Part shown: piece after piece, positions 24,981 through 38,144 of the stretch
Layout of the letters: each line of letters begins with the position of its first letter
How positions within the stretch are numbered: position 1 is the first letter of the stretch
Assembly: GCF_018812025.1 (NCBI RefSeq)
Contig: NC_063058.1
Span: forward strand, 23,095,797-23,159,796
Source: Megalobrama amblycephala
Taxonomy: Eukaryota; Chordata; Actinopteri; Cypriniformes; Xenocyprididae
Length of the DNA: 64,000 bases
Direction of reading: 5' to 3'
Notes under the pieces: model-generated
What the model saw: the letters and a program-made list of their open reading frames with translations, nothing else
Told to the model about the DNA's origin: nothing
Databases searched by the model: none
Program-made: the position numbers and the translations under genes

Positions 24981-27470
24981 ACAAACATCATAATAATTGA
25001 ACCTTCCCCTGAAAAATATTCACTGGAGTGAAAAATATGACCTCGGTCTCCTATGATGGGGGCATGAAAATACACTGCGCATAGTAGGAATTAATCACAC
25101 TTTAACAGAAAGTGAGTTATGACAGCAATAAAGGGCAATAATTCCTTTCCAGAAGTAGCCTAGGCCTGTTCAAAGTTTAATTTTATTTTTATTTATTTTT
25201 TGTTGTTTTCCTGGTCTCATATGGGCTATTTACACATGACCATATTGTGTCTCGGCAAAAGACCTACCTTGCAAATACTGTGTAAGTTCGCTTTACAGTT
25301 CGCTTCCGTGATTATGCTAATGTCGGGCGTAGAAATGGTTGTTTGAGTTCGAGGTCCCATCCATTGGGCTCACAAACATGCTGATAGGCTATTCCATTTG
25401 GGAGGAGTAACGTGTACGTAGACTTCTGTACTGAGTGACTTCTTATTTTAAATCTCACACCACCTGAAGTAATTTCTCCAGTTTGCTTACATTTTTAATG
25501 AGTATTTGACTAATTATTCATTTTCAAGTCACTTATTGTGTTTTTTGAATGACATATTCAGTTAGTGGCTTGGTGTGCGTGTGTGTATAACGTTATATAT
25601 CTTTCTTCTTTCTCTATATTGCTTATACAACCGTCTAAGTCATAGGGCTAAAGCTTATCCCAATCACAATCACACAGAAAATGTTTGACTATTCACCTAA
25701 CCTGCATGTCTTTGGATGATATATAAAAAAGTCGACAAACAATGTGTTTATTACCTTTATTTGAACAAAAAAATCCTACTGCAAGCAAGGATATACCAGG
25801 ATTTTGTAAATAAAAAGGAGTGTGCATCAGAAAGGAACTATGGCATTTGGAAAAAGCCCTATTATACACAAACAAACGGTTCAAAGCATTCTGCATGCAC
25901 CCCAACTAAAAGGAATTGTACTTGCAATTTACTTGCTCAAAAGCTTCATTATACCTATTTATACTTGAAAGCAACAATGAGAGCCATCTACTAAAACTTG
26001 AAAATTGTTTTCTCCTTAGCTTCAGTTATTAGTAGGCTACCAAACTAAAATACAGTAGTATTCTATTTCGTTTTAGTCACAGTTGCAACCTTTTGTTAAA
26101 GACGAACACAAAGTTTAAGCGGTTAAAAATATCTGGGCTCTCAATTAAGACATCCTGAGCAGCTTAATATGTAGGCTTCGACTTTAAAGGGTAGAAGAAA
26201 TATAAGTACATTTCTAACATTTCTAACAAATTAGCAGCATTTCAATCCATAGTTGATTAGAGAGGTGAACACATGGCAGGAAAATATGAAGCGGTTACAT
26301 TAACTTATCTACTTATGAATATTTAACATTAGTTAGACATGCTGTTCATATACAGATCAACCTCCTATGTATTTTACACTGAGTCCATTGTCCGTTTATG
26401 AAACATTCTGTGTATTTTTAAACTGTCGGAGAGAATACAAAATATAGTGGTATAATCCATTAACAAATTAATCGAAATTCATTTTTAGAGTTGTTTACTT
26501 TAAACATTTTGCCAAAACTAGTAATCAGTCAAAACTCATTCAAAATCAAATGAAGATTGGACACTATTTCTTTTACTACAGCGCCCTCCAGGGTAAAAAG
26601 CTGGAACAATATTTTTGGTGCACTTCTTTCTTGACTCATTCAACCCCTTTATGCAAAGGTTATCCTTTTTTTTCTCTACCCATAAGTCTGTCCATATTCC
26701 TTCCTCTTCTTTCGCATGGAGATAAACCCATCCATGGAATCCAGTGCAAATGTGCTACGTATTCTGAGAAAAAAAAAGTCTAAATGGAGAGAAAGGAAAA
26801 AGTGAGAGAATCAAATGTCAATCCTCAAATAAATATGTAACAACATACCTATTAAAAGTTAATAATAGGAATTATTTAAAAGGGATAAATGTGTGAACCT
26901 TCTATCTTTAAGAATGAAGGTTCTCGCTTTGCTTCTACATTCTGTCCTTTATAGAGATTATAGGTTTGCAACAATAAGAGTTTGAGCAAATATTAATTTC
27001 CATTTGTAGGTGAACTATCACTTTAAGGGAATGGACATTTACAAAAACTTCGAGCATCACTATTCTGTCGGCAATAATTCCCCGGAAGTTTAAAAGGTCA
27101 GATCAAAATGTGTAAAAGTTCAACACATCTACATATCTATTACAGAGAGCAGACGATGGGGAATCCCTCTCAGATACTATCTGCACCCATGCATTCAAAT
27201 TAGAGAGTAATTCCTATTACAGTGACCTTAGAGGATTTGTCTGAGCACGTGATGAGGGGAAAAATAAGCACTGTGGCTTGGATAACAACAAAAATTGAAA
27301 TCAAATGTGCCCAATTTAGATCTCTTGAAACCAATTAAAAGTTTAAGAAATGAAACTCAAAGTAGATCTCAGTGCTGCTCGCCCATGAAAAACTTGACGT
27401 CACAATGCTAGGGTGGTTCCGGGTGGCTTCTTACTGGCTTAAATTAGTCTTAATATTTTGGTTTAAAGCA
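24981..27470. other. intergenic, nothing recognised
   Basis: The region between the repeat cluster and the znf800 3' end. No splice-consistent exon or clear transposon end was seen; reading frames of 60-90 codons look random. Confidence 0.4.
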
Positions 27471-27474
27471 GACT

Positions 27475-27645
27475 TCCTCAAAGGTAGCCCTATAGGGGGT
27501 ACATGTACTGCAGAGTTTAGCTCAAACCATAATCAAAGATAAGGACAAGCTAATCAAGGTCTTCAGAAATTTACAGGTAGGAGAGTTTGATCAGGGTTTG
27601 AGCTAAACTCTGCCAGGCAGATTTGAAGAACCCTGTTTTAAAGCA
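27475..27645. mobile_element. short inverted-repeat element
   Basis: The CTGCAGAGTTTAGCTCAAACC motif (around 27508) is answered by an inverted GGTTTGAGCTAAACTCTGCC motif (around 27595). The same motif recurs in the ends of the element at 28121-29331, suggesting a related family. Confidence 0.5.
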
Positions 27646-28120
27646 AACCCCTAATCCTAAATATGAGGAACTTGCCTTAGAAAGCACCTCTAATTAAGAC
27701 AAGAACTGACATCCTATGCAGTCTTGGAAACACAAAATCTTGTGAAATGGTCGAATGTTTTACTCTGTTCAGCATCTTATCCATAATAGGCTGGAGGAAT
27801 GCTGCAAGCATATTAAGGCATGGAAGCTCACATCAGTTTGAAACCTTGCATCCAATTATAAGGGATTGTACCTTCATAGACATAGCCTAGGAAAGTCTTT
27901 CATCTTATTCAACAGTCTAAGATCACTATTTTTGGAACACTAAGTAGTGCTTTCTTAGGAGTGCCTAAGATGGCTGGAAAAAATATTATACAGTGTTATT
28001 TACAACCTATGATACTCTGTAACTTGTTACTGGCAGCATTTTTAATTAGATTCTTACATTTTCAAAAGAAAATGAGAGTGATGCTTCTCAGTACAAAACT
28101 CACCACTATTACACTAAGAC

Positions 28121-29331
28121 AGAGGTGTCCAATCCTGCTCCTGGAGGGTAACTATCCTGCAGAGTTTAGCTCCAATCATAAATACACACCTGAACCAGCT
28201 AATCAAGGACTTAGGCCGTGTGTCCACCAAAGCGTTTTTTCCAGCTGCTAGCGTACCTTTTCAATTGTTTTCAATGGGAACGGCGCGTTTTTTTAAACGG
28301 CAGGAGCGTAACGAGGCGCTGAGCGTCTTGTTCATGCTCAAGCGCTGAGAGCTCGGCGTTTTTTACCGGTCTCTTTGAGTTGAACAATGTTCAACTTTGA
28401 GTAAAATGCTGCACTCATCACTGTCACTTTTTATTCAGCCATCCAATCAGAGTGGAGGAGAGGCGGGACAAATACAACACCGACCAACTGTCACAACATT
28501 CTTGCAGAGAACGGAACAAAATGAATGAGAAATTAATATTGCTGGTCTCCGAACATTAATAGCAAGTAATTCCACATTGTGTCGACATTTTTAGTCTGAA
28601 ACAAATTACCTGCAAAATCAGTTATAAGTAACAGTGCCACGGATATTCCATATCATAGCAAAAAAGCGTCTCAACTTAAAAAAAAAAAACGCTGTGCAGC
28701 TGAAGCGCTCTCAAGCACTCACAGATAGGCGTTTTAAGCAGAGTGCCTAGCGTTTTCAGCTGGCTAAAAACGCTTTGGTGAACACACGGCCTTAAGGTGA
28801 TGATACATGGGGCAACTTTTTGAGCAATGTTTCCAGGCAATGTTGTTGAGTAATGTTGCTTGGGTACTTTTCCCATTGAGAATGGTCAACAAATTTGCCC
28901 AGCAACACCGTCGGGTGAAGTTGGTCCTCATTGGCTTTTTTTCGGCCGATTCGAAATGTTGAATCAGCGTCGGAGCTCGTCGGTCCGTTGGGCCATCTGA
29001 TCATTCTTATTGGCTGTTCAGCTACTGCCACCTGCTGGTTTGGAAAAGCACCTTTCTTACTCATCTTACGCAGACGCAGAACGGATGTGCTACTTGGCCG
29101 TCAGGTGTTTAGCGTTGGTTTGGTGTGTCAGGCCAACTTTGGACCCAGACGCTCCCGACGTGAGCCAACCCCGCAAACTGCTTTCGTCTCCACTAGTTCA
29201 TCGGTGTCAGCTTGGTGTGTTCCTGCCTATAGGGATTACTAGAAACTTCCAGGCAAGTGTTTTGGGGCTGGCTGGAGCTAAACTCTGCAGGATATTGGCC
29301 CTCCAAGAGCAGGATTGGACACCCCTGTGCT
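28121..29331. mobile_element. Composite MITE with AGAGGTGTCC-type ends
   Basis: The left end AGAGGTGTCCAATCCTGCTC and the right end (AGCAGGATTGGACACCCCTG) are inverted copies, followed inward by the inverted GAGTTTAGCTCC/GGAGCTAAACTC pair. The interior contains at least one other element (28211-28794) and a further unclassified insert from about 28795 to 29240. Confidence 0.7.
28211..28794. mobile_element. PIF/Harbinger-like MITE nested in the 28121-29331 element
   Basis: A 3-bp TTA duplication flanks a 578-bp element with inverted ends GGCCGTGTGTCCACCAAAGC and GCTTTGGTGAACACACGGCC. The TTA duplication and GGCC ends are consistent with PIF/Harbinger; no transposase is present. Confidence 0.7.
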
Positions 29332-30039
29332 AGGGTGTTCTGGGTGGTTAACTCGGGATTTGCTAGGCGGTTACTTACTGGTCCAAGACAAAAGACTCAA
29401 CCCCCAATGACACTGTGGGGGCATATTAGAGAAACTTTCTATCTTAGGTCTTAAGTTAAGATACAGTATAAGTTAATTTTCCACAAATTCATATTACAGA
29501 GGCAAATCTTAACTTGATTTAGGATTCTTATCCTATCTTAGGAAATCTTAAACCACTCTATGGAGTTCGGTAATCAACTGTCAGGTCTGTTTCCAAGCAA
29601 CCAATGATGCGCAAGCAGCTGCTGTGATGTAAACGCTAGAGATTAAAATGGAGAAACAAAACAGGTCTGTTTTTAATTAAGTGCTGCAGAAAGAGAAGTT
29701 TTGATAAGCTTGGTAGAAAAAGGCAAAGCCTATCACTATTTCATAGGAGTCTGTAATTATTTATCAGTGTTTTGTTGTCAAAGTGCAGCACATCATTTGG
29801 GAGTTCAGAAAGTCTTTCCACCTTATCAGACATCGCTGTTCTTCATCTTGTATCATTAATAAATGTGATGCCATTCTCAGACAGGGCTATTGTTTTACAG
29901 TTGGCTTTCAAATAATTTTGAAGTTAGGACACCAGTGGGGTTGTCCTAAAGTTAGGACAGTTTTTAAGATTTTTTAGGATAGTTCTATAAAACCCTTTTC
30001 CTATCCGTAGTTAAGTCTATGGGAATTTTTCCCCACCTT

Positions 30040-30045
30040 TTTATT
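30040..30045 (-). terminator. znf800: candidate znf800 polyadenylation signal
   Basis: The first canonical AATAAA that I noticed on the minus strand about 200 bp after the znf800 stop codon. The sequence from 30246 down to about 30020 would then be 3' UTR. Usage is inferred. Confidence 0.4.
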
Positions 30046-30246
30046 GTCTAGAGAATTTACAAAGTCTAATTGCTTAGAAAAGAAATAGCACATCACACCT
30101 CAAAACACCGCACAATTTGAGATACAATTTTTGTCCATAACACAAATGGAGATGGATGAGTCACAGCCTGAAGTCTAATGCTTAGGGTTAGGGCTTTAAA
30201 GCAAGCCTCTTAAAGTGCTTGTTGAATGGCATAACAGAGCAGCAAC

Positions 30247-33200
30247 CTACCAAATGAGGGCCTTTGATCGAGTGCTTCTTCCTTGTAATTTGTCCCCACT
30301 TGCGATGGCAGTCCTGTGTCTCCGCCTGTGTGTCTCAAGGTAGACCTTTTTAGCAAATGCCCGGCCACACATATCGCATGCGTGGAGGGAAAAGTTTTTT
30401 GTTACCCTAACCTCAGTGCAGGTCTCCTGGCTTCTGGTGATGGGTGGCCCCTTGATAACATTATGACTGCGAGTGACATGCGGGTTCTTGGCTGCTTGAA
30501 GGTTCTTGTCTTGCCTATTTGGTGTGAGTGGAGACTCGAGTTTGCCTGTGTTAAGCGACGTTAGAGCAGAATGCTTTCGAGTGTTGGGGGATGTTGGAGA
30601 TTCTTGTTTCTTTGTTTTGGGAGATACGAGAGGATCTTGTTGACGACTGTTAGGGGAAGCCGGTGGGTCTTGCGGTTTATGCTTCCCGCTACCCTCTTCT
30701 TTCGAATTTGTTTTCTTGTTTGAGTTGTTCAAGATTGCATCGGCTGGCTTCTTCACAGCCTGGTTCTCCAAGGCAGGCATAACCTTAGCCAGATAGCGTG
30801 ACGACTTCTTGTGCACCACTGTGATATGGCGGATGACGTCGCGCTTCCGGCGTGACTCATATCTGCAGATGGGGCAGCGGTAAAACTTGATGTAGATGCT
30901 GTCATTTCCATCGGTGTGCAGCTCGGCAATGTGCTTGCCAAGGTTCTGACTGGTACTGAACTGACGTTTACACAACCAGCAGTAGATCCTCTTGAAGTCA
31001 AAACTCACACCGTGGTTTCCCTCTTCCTCTGAAGCTTTTGAGAGAGACTCTTTCTTTGCATAAACCTTATCTTTTCTCTCGTGCTTCGATTTGGCCTTCT
31101 GAGAGCTGTTTTCTAGAACGGGCATCTTATGAACGATTCGCATGTGCCGCCTAAGCATTATTTGGGAGCTGTACTTGCGTTTGCACAGCTTGCAGCGACA
31201 ATTTGTCAGGTTGTACTGTGCCTTATCTTGCTTGAGAGGAGAGCTTGGAGCTTTTGCTGGAGAAGGAGGATGAGTGTCAAGTAAAAGAGGCTGGCCTGGT
31301 CTTGTGGCAATGTCCGGTGTTATCAAATCCCGCTTTAAGCCACGGTGGACTTCGTCAAAGTGGCGACGAACATTGGCTTTGGTGGCAAAGGACTTTTTGC
31401 ACACTGGGCAGCTCTTTCCTGGAGAAGGTGGTGGTTCAACAGGATGCTTGTCTTTCACCATAGACAGCAAGCTGGTGGGAACAGTGCGCGTCTCTGTAAA
31501 TTTGCGCAACTCCTCCATCCGCTGCCAATGCATTTTTCGGCAGTGGCGTCGCACGCTGCGTCTGGAGCTGAAGTCTTTTCCACAGAGACAGCAAGAGATC
31601 CTCATCTCCTTTATCTCAGAGGCGGCACTCTCCTCTTCTTCTTCTTCCCCTTCTACTGGCTCAATCTTTATTTGCTCTTCGCAGCTCTTACCTTCTTTAG
31701 TAGGTGGTTCTTCAGGTTCAGTTTCCATCTCGTCCTCAAAATCTGACTGTTGGACCTTTTTAGGTGCCAAAAGAGATTTGCGGCGATTTTTCTTCTCAGG
31801 TAATGGGATCACAGTCTCGGGGGTAGGGGCTGGGGTTTCTGGCGTGTCTTGAATTTCCACTAGTGCCACTTGTTGAAACACTGCATTGGGGTTGGTCTCA
31901 ATGGCCTCCAGCTGAATTACATGTTTTTCTTGTTCTTTCTGTGGATAGATGGCTTGAAGAAGTTCTTTGATGGCTTGGCTCTGCCCACCTTGTGAAGGCT
32001 CTGCAGAAAGTCACAAAATATTTACCTTATTAATAAATACTGTTATATTCAGGGCCCAATTGCAACAATTTGAACATTTTAACTTATTTTGAAGAAATCA
32101 TGAATGGTGCTTGCCCATACAGAACTCAATCAGATTATTGATTGAGTTACTAAGGAACTGCTTGGTAGTTGCTTGAATGTTCTACAATTTTGGAACACAA
32201 AAAGAAGATATTTTGAAAAATGTGTTTTTCTTAAGTGTGATTGTAATTCACACATAGTCACGTCATTCAGAATGAATAGGCTAAATCTGATTTAAATTTA
32301 ATTCAGATTGTAACGGGTGGTTTAAACATTTTCTAATCAGATCAAAAGGACATGTAAACACTTGATCGGATTGAAAACCAAAAATGGAAAGTACAACGCA
32401 TGTGCAATGACATAGAGATGGCGTAATGACTTATGGAATGAGCTGTTTTTGTTGTTAAATGACGTGTCATTAATGACTGTTGTGTCATTCTAAAATTTTC
32501 CTTCCACACATCATCTGTGAAGTGGAGCAGGACAATGTCCCACTAGTCCTTTTTTCGAACTTTCATCCACAGACACCTTGTTTTGGGCACAGGAATGGGC
32601 ATTTTTACTGCTTGATTAATATAAGCAACATGACACAAAGCTTCATGTGCTCATCATCTCCTAATTAGGACCTGAAATAGATAAATATCAAGTCTGCACT
32701 TTAAAACAGAGAAAAGAAGCAATTTAGGAGGACAGCATGTGCTAACAGTGGGAAACTCTGTATATTTGTGCAGTGTGAGGATGTCAAAAAATCAATTCAG
32801 ATTTGAAGCTTGTGACATATAATCTGATCACTTTATTTAGTGTTCATGTAAACACTACATTCGGATTCATCAATCGGCATGAATAAATTCCAATTAAAAC
32901 AATGTGTCCATGTCAATGTAGCTAAAAGGGTGCAATGTCTTTGGACCCCAATTGACTCTGAACAGTTGAAACATTCTTCAAAATATATTCTTTTTGTGTT
33001 CTGCAGAAAAAAATAAAGTCATGCAGGCTTTGAAACACTTTAAAAGTCAGAGCACTTAAATGGATGTACAAACCATCTGACTGAGGTTGTCGGGAAGAGC
33101 AGTAGAGCTCCTTGTGAGCGACCAGATTTGGTAGACCACGGAACAGACTTCGACAGATTTTGCACTCAAATATGGTGTCAACCTCCTTCAACAGCATGTG

Positions 33201-36200
33201 TTTGAGTTGAGTTGTACCTGCAATAACAGCACATATTGAAAGCAAGCTATTATCATTAGGCAATGAGAAAACACATTCATGTCAGTATATTGGAGGGAAA
33301 TTTCATTGTTCAAAATCTCACTCAACATAGGTTTCAACTTTGTTTCTAGCATTTCGCTTTCAGAAAATGTCTTGGTGCTGGCAAAATGTGTCGTGCCTGG
33401 TAAATAAAAGAGTCTTCATGACATCTATTTACTGAACGATCAAATCAGTGTCTGTGATTGAAGTACCTGAGCGAAAACACTCAATGATTTGAAGGATTCC
33501 TGACTTGGAGGTCTGGAGCTGCTGTTGAAGCAGGGGTGGATCACCGGGTTCAATTGAATGCACTAAAACAGAAAACATTTTAGATAAGACTTTTGTGAAA
33601 ACATGTCTTACATAAATTATACTGTTGAAGTTCCACCATTCAAGTATGGGGACGGCAAAGGGTTTAAATCTGTTGTAGGGCTAAGGGGTAAGGGACAAGA
33701 CACCCCTAATTCAGACAAAAAGGCGGCGACTGCTAGCTCATGTGCTTGAGGAACTACCGACCCTCCTGCACAGCCTGAACTCCACTTCACCAACAAAAAG
33801 AGGGCACCACATCTCATTTTGGTTTCACACCCCATGAACTTCACAATTCCTACCTGGATGCATTTCTAATTCCAACCTGGATGCATTTCTGCCTTTCATT
33901 TGCATTTTAATTTGAATAAAAGCCACATGTAACTAATCCCACATGTGTCTTTGCTCACCTACACATGATGCCAACTTAAGTGAATAGCAGGAGGATGGAT
34001 TACATACATACAGACCATGGATAATAATTATAGGAATTAACTCACTGCTTGTATAAATGAATTCGGACTATGATTAATGCAAATATACAAAACCTTTAAA
34101 AAAAAAACCTTTGTCTAGATGAAACTACTCAGTGTTTAGTTATCAGAGATGTTTCCAACAAAGACCGGAGGGAAGTGAGGCCAGAACCGAGGCCTGGACA
34201 AATAAAATAGTAGATCTATTTCCCCATGGACACAAGCATCTTTTGGTTTGTAACACTCAATCATTCTTTTGGACACCTGCAATACTCTATCATTGTTCCT
34301 TAAGGCAACTCTTCAGTACATTGATAGCAGTGATTTCGACTTTCTGTTATTTTCCTTCCATGGATGTCTACCCACTAAGAGTCACCTGGTAAAACAGTTT
34401 AATCTGCAGGGACTTTTGAGGATGTGTAAGTTACACCTTCTCATCTGATACCAGGTGTCTGAAAGTTATGGAGCACATTACATTAACAACTGGAACACAT
34501 GAGAATATTACATTAATTAAACAGGCTATTTAAAACCATCTGTCTACAGTTTTCTAACTTGTACTTTTTCCATTTAAATATATTAAAATATGTTCCACAT
34601 TTCACAGTGCATTAGCAGGGAAATTTGACTATAATATATTAGTTTCCTCAAAGTGGAAACTAAAAAAGTTAGTGAAAGCAGATTTACAGGTACACTATGT
34701 AACTTTTTTTTTTACAAAGTCAATACTTCATCAATCCTTCTTAAAAATGTGTTTTTATTACCCTGATTCACAATGGTAAGCTTATTATAAGTGTTTACAT
34801 TTTTTAGACCCGTCGGGATTTTCACGGAAAACTGCATACATACGTCACTCACCCGTGTGTGTCTTCTCATATCCGTAAATAGCGAAAAGTTTGACGCGTG
34901 TATGGAAGAGGCAAAGGTCATCACAACGAGCGAGAAAGTTTGACATGGAGCAGCTAAATCTCCAACCTGGGAATCACCCATTTTAAACAAATGCAGAATA
35001 GAAGAGCACCAGCTGGCAAAAAGAGAACGCGTCAGAGCTTGTAATAAAACAAGAATCAACATTGGCTTTTTTTTGTTTTGTTTTAGAGATGGCGAGAACT
35101 GAGGAATTTGAAAAGTTGTAAAAGCGATGCAGAGATGGCATTTTTATTAATCAGTAGGGGAGTATGGTATTTTATTGAACAGATAAATTGTCATATGCAG
35201 CTCTATAAAGAGAGTTCATTGTAAAGCATTATCTATTGTGAAGAGTCATTTCATTATGGTTGTTGTAGCGCTGTGCTGGAATTTATTTTCAAGGAAGTAC
35301 CATGTCTATTAATGGGTATAACTACAGTAACATCTTTCACTAGTCAGCTTGAGAATCTAAACTGGTTATTTCTCTTAAGCCCGGGACATACCGACAAGCC
35401 AAAGATCGGCCGTCGGACAAAGTCAGACCGTTTTTAAGCTTTGTCACCGTCGTGTTTTTTTGGCCGAGAGAGAGAATTCTGATTGGCCGTTCAGTTTAGT
35501 GAATGAGTCAAAGCACGAGAAAAATAGCAAAACAGTGAGCAAACAAGTCAAGGCGGTACAAACAGAAGGCTGTTTATACATGTTAATTTTACTTCATGTA
35601 CCTGAGCAAATGTTTAATATTAACGCCGAGTGGAATATAGAAAGTGATCAGCATGAATGATATTGAAAATGGTAACCACGCGCTTCTGAATTACGAATAC
35701 AGACTAATATATATGAAAAATATAGACAGCCGTCTCCTTACAAGCAGGCGCAGAATGCGTGTTCTGGCTGACAGTCGGTTGTAGATCTCTCGGTGTGTTC
35801 ATGTGCAGTTTTTTTGCCGCGATGCAAGGCGACAACACAGTCAGTTTTTATCAGTGCTAGTCCTTTGGCGTTGGTTTGGTGTGTCCCTACCCTTAAGCCT
35901 AGTAGTGAATGATAATCATATTAATCTGCATAGTCACGCAGAGCCAAGCACAACCAAAACAATGTTCTTCTGCAAAATGAACAAAAGTTACTTAGTGTAC
36001 CTTTGAATAAAGGAAAATGTTAAACTTGTAGACATTTGCTTCTAGAATAAATCAACAGCTCTATTTATCCAGCATGAATAATGACAGGGGTAATTGTGTA
36101 TTAAAGGTGCATTATGTAATATTTTCTGTCCACTAGAGGTCGCTTTTCAAGCCTATTCAAAACAAAGGCATAGCTTGATGACGGCAAGTTTGAGCGCAGA

Positions 36201-38136
36201 ATCTTGGGACATGTGGTCTTCACCTCAACGGCCGGTGGAAAAGAATTGGGATAGGACTTGGGAAGAAATCATGTTCATGGATGCGATTATTAATGTTACT
36301 ATGGTATGAAGCAGAGCAGGACCGAGTGTTGTGGGAGCTGAACGAGGAGCTGGAGCAATTGTGCAACACATGCCTCACGAGCAGCAGAACTTTTATTATG
36401 ACACAGTCGCCGGCGCCTCTTCCACTTTTCCGGTCATGAGTATGAGGTAACGCAGCTCTGTTTATCATATTAGATACATTTGAGTGTGCTGAAAATGTAA
36501 TAACGTTACTCTGTGCGTTCGCTCGGTGGCTGCTGTGAGACACTGTTACACACTGCAGTAAGATAGATCGATTTTAGAATATCATATTAATAAATGCTGG
36601 ATGACTTGTGTTGATAAATGGCATGCAATTAATTTTAAAATGTATTGAGTGATGGAGAAAATGCTGTATTACTGATACTAAAAATAAAATAAATCTGATT
36701 ATGCTATGTTAGCTACTTCACAAAATAGTGTTTTTCTCTGAGGCATGGTAAAGCATGGTACTCGCAAAAAAAAGAAAAAAGAAAATTAGATTTAAACAAG
36801 ACTAAACGTGTTGAGCTATATAACAACAATTAGTTTTCTGTCTATAAATATATCAAAACAGTTGTTCCCTTGTCTATTAAAAGATGTAATATATTAAAGC
36901 GTCTTTGGTGTTTCCATGGTTTCTACAAAATAAAACCGGAAACTGAGGATAACGCGGGTATGACGCAATTGACAGGCGATTCCTCACACGTCCCGGACCC
37001 TTGGTTGAAATTGCAATTTTCTCACGATTTACAAATAGTTGGAAACATTTGGAATATTCTCAAGTGAACAAAACATATAACACTGGCCTAGTGATTTTTG
37101 GTTATTTTACGGCAAAATTCTTACATATTGCACCTTTAAATGCTTTTTATACGCTATAACAATACAGTGTTGCTAAAACAACTCTTTTTGCTTTAAAAGC
37201 CCTTCCTGATTTTTTTCATTGGGAAAGATTTGACTGTGTATCTCACTATCAGCCATTATACGTGACTCTCTCTGCTTCAGAACAGCTTGTCTTTATTTAT
37301 GGTCATAAATTACTTTAAAGACAACAACTCCAGGTCACTGAAATTAGCAGCACTGTAGAACACAAACAACAACAACCCGACGAGCTAGAAATCCTATTCC
37401 AGCATTGATAATTATGGAAATATGTGGTAAACACATTGGAATGTGATTGTTCTACATTAACAACCAAGTCGCCACAAGACATCGCGTGTAAATCGAACTA
37501 CATTGATAGATCTTTGCAATAAATGTTTGGAGAAGGCATAAATCTTGATTTCACAATGCATGTGGGTTGGCAACTAACTTTGATTATGCACAAATATCAC
37601 CAAGAGGGAAAAACACAACCTTAAATTATCAATGAAATTAGTGTAAAATACATTTAAACCCCAAAAGTCTACATGAAACCATCCTTCTCAACTAATTTTA
37701 CTCCTGTAATGCGATGTATTTCTGAATGCAACAGGATTCAACAAGAAAAAAAATTAGGCGGGAGTTGATTTTATCCATTTGGAATTGATTGGATATCGAA
37801 AAGTGGGCGGTGCATACCAGAATGCAGCCAAAAATAAGAGTGATTTGCAACATTAGCCTAAAAGGGAAAATGTTTTTTTCCACTTTGGATTAACTCGTCC
37901 TGACAAATCGTGCACAATAAGAGCAGGAATGTGTATTTAAAAAAGGAAACAGGGTCAGTTTTGATTTCATGTTGACTTAAAGGTGCCGAGTTCCTACCTG
38001 GATTTTTGCCACAAGGCTCTTGAGGGGCTTCTGTTGTTTGGCAACAGCAGGCCTGAAGTGTCTCAGTCTGGCAGCATTTGTCACTGGTCAGGCTTCCCTG
38101 CACTTCGCTGTTAGTAGCCTCCATCTCAGAAGCCAT
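30247..38136 (-). CDS. znf800: Zinc finger protein 800, complete coding sequence in four exons
   Basis: Spliced coding exons are 38136-37998, 33562-33467, 33217-33074 and 32000-30247. All junctions have GT/AG signals and keep frame, giving 710 aa. Fingers begin near residues 97 (a C2HC type, [16 protein letters not shown]), 263, 324, 396, 467, 502 and 668. Conserved stretches recalled from human ZNF800 include [48 protein letters not shown] and the C-terminal GRSTRSKAL. An acidic tract (about residues 214-250) precedes finger 2. An imperfect 11-residue repeat occupies residues 571-625. The protein is expected to be nuclear and DNA-binding. Human GRM8 and ZNF800 are neighbours on 7q31, which supports the identification. 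The ATG at 38136 lies just inside an exon with a good acceptor at 38145. Confidence 0.95.
30505..30669 (-). repeat. znf800: Imperfect 11-codon tandem repeat in znf800
   Basis: Five degenerate copies of an 11-residue unit with a Ser-Pro core ([33 protein letters not shown] and two more decayed units) lie between fingers 6 and 7. I do not recall such a repeat in mammalian ZNF800. Confidence 0.75.
32001..33073 (-). other. znf800: znf800 intron 3
   Basis: Intron between exons ending at 33074 and starting at 32000. It contains fragments of a dispersed repeat: GAACACAAAAAGAAGATATTTTG near 32195 and an inverted relative near 32965-33045. No other gene. Confidence 0.6.
33563..34684 (-). other. znf800: znf800 intron 1, proximal part
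   Basis: Intron upstream of the second coding exon. No exon-like or repeat structure recognised apart from short A/T runs. Confidence 0.5.
34685..36006. mobile_element. MITE with GGTACACTATGTAACTTTT ends, carrying a nested element
   Basis: The left end (34690) and the inverted right end AAAAGTTACTTAGTGTACC (about 35983-36001) pair. A second TTAA-flanked element lies inside at 35375-35896. It resides in znf800 intron 1. Confidence 0.65.
35375..35896. mobile_element. nested TTAA-flanked MITE
   Basis: TTAA at 35375 and 35893 flank imperfect inverted ends (GCCCGGGACATACCGAC and a right end GGTTTGGTGTGTCCCTACCC). The right-end wording recurs near 29110, suggesting another copy within 28795-29240. 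Confidence 0.55.
36102..37142. mobile_element. TTAA-flanked MITE with GGTGCATTATGTAATATTTT ends
   Basis: TTAA is followed by AGGTGCATTATGTAAT at the left, and the right end ATTCTTACATATTGCACCT precedes TTAA. The interior has a CpG-containing stretch but no transposase. It lies in znf800 intron 1. Confidence 0.7.
37143..37997 (-). other. znf800: znf800 intron 1, distal part
   Basis: Intron sequence up to the donor after the ATG exon (CCAG then GTAGGA at 37998/37997). No further element recognised. Confidence 0.5.
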
Positions 38137-38144
38137 TTTATCAA

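Noticed and set aside
31245..31852. Plus-strand frames of 72-192 codons
   Set aside because: They lie opposite the large znf800 exon and are shadows of its codons.
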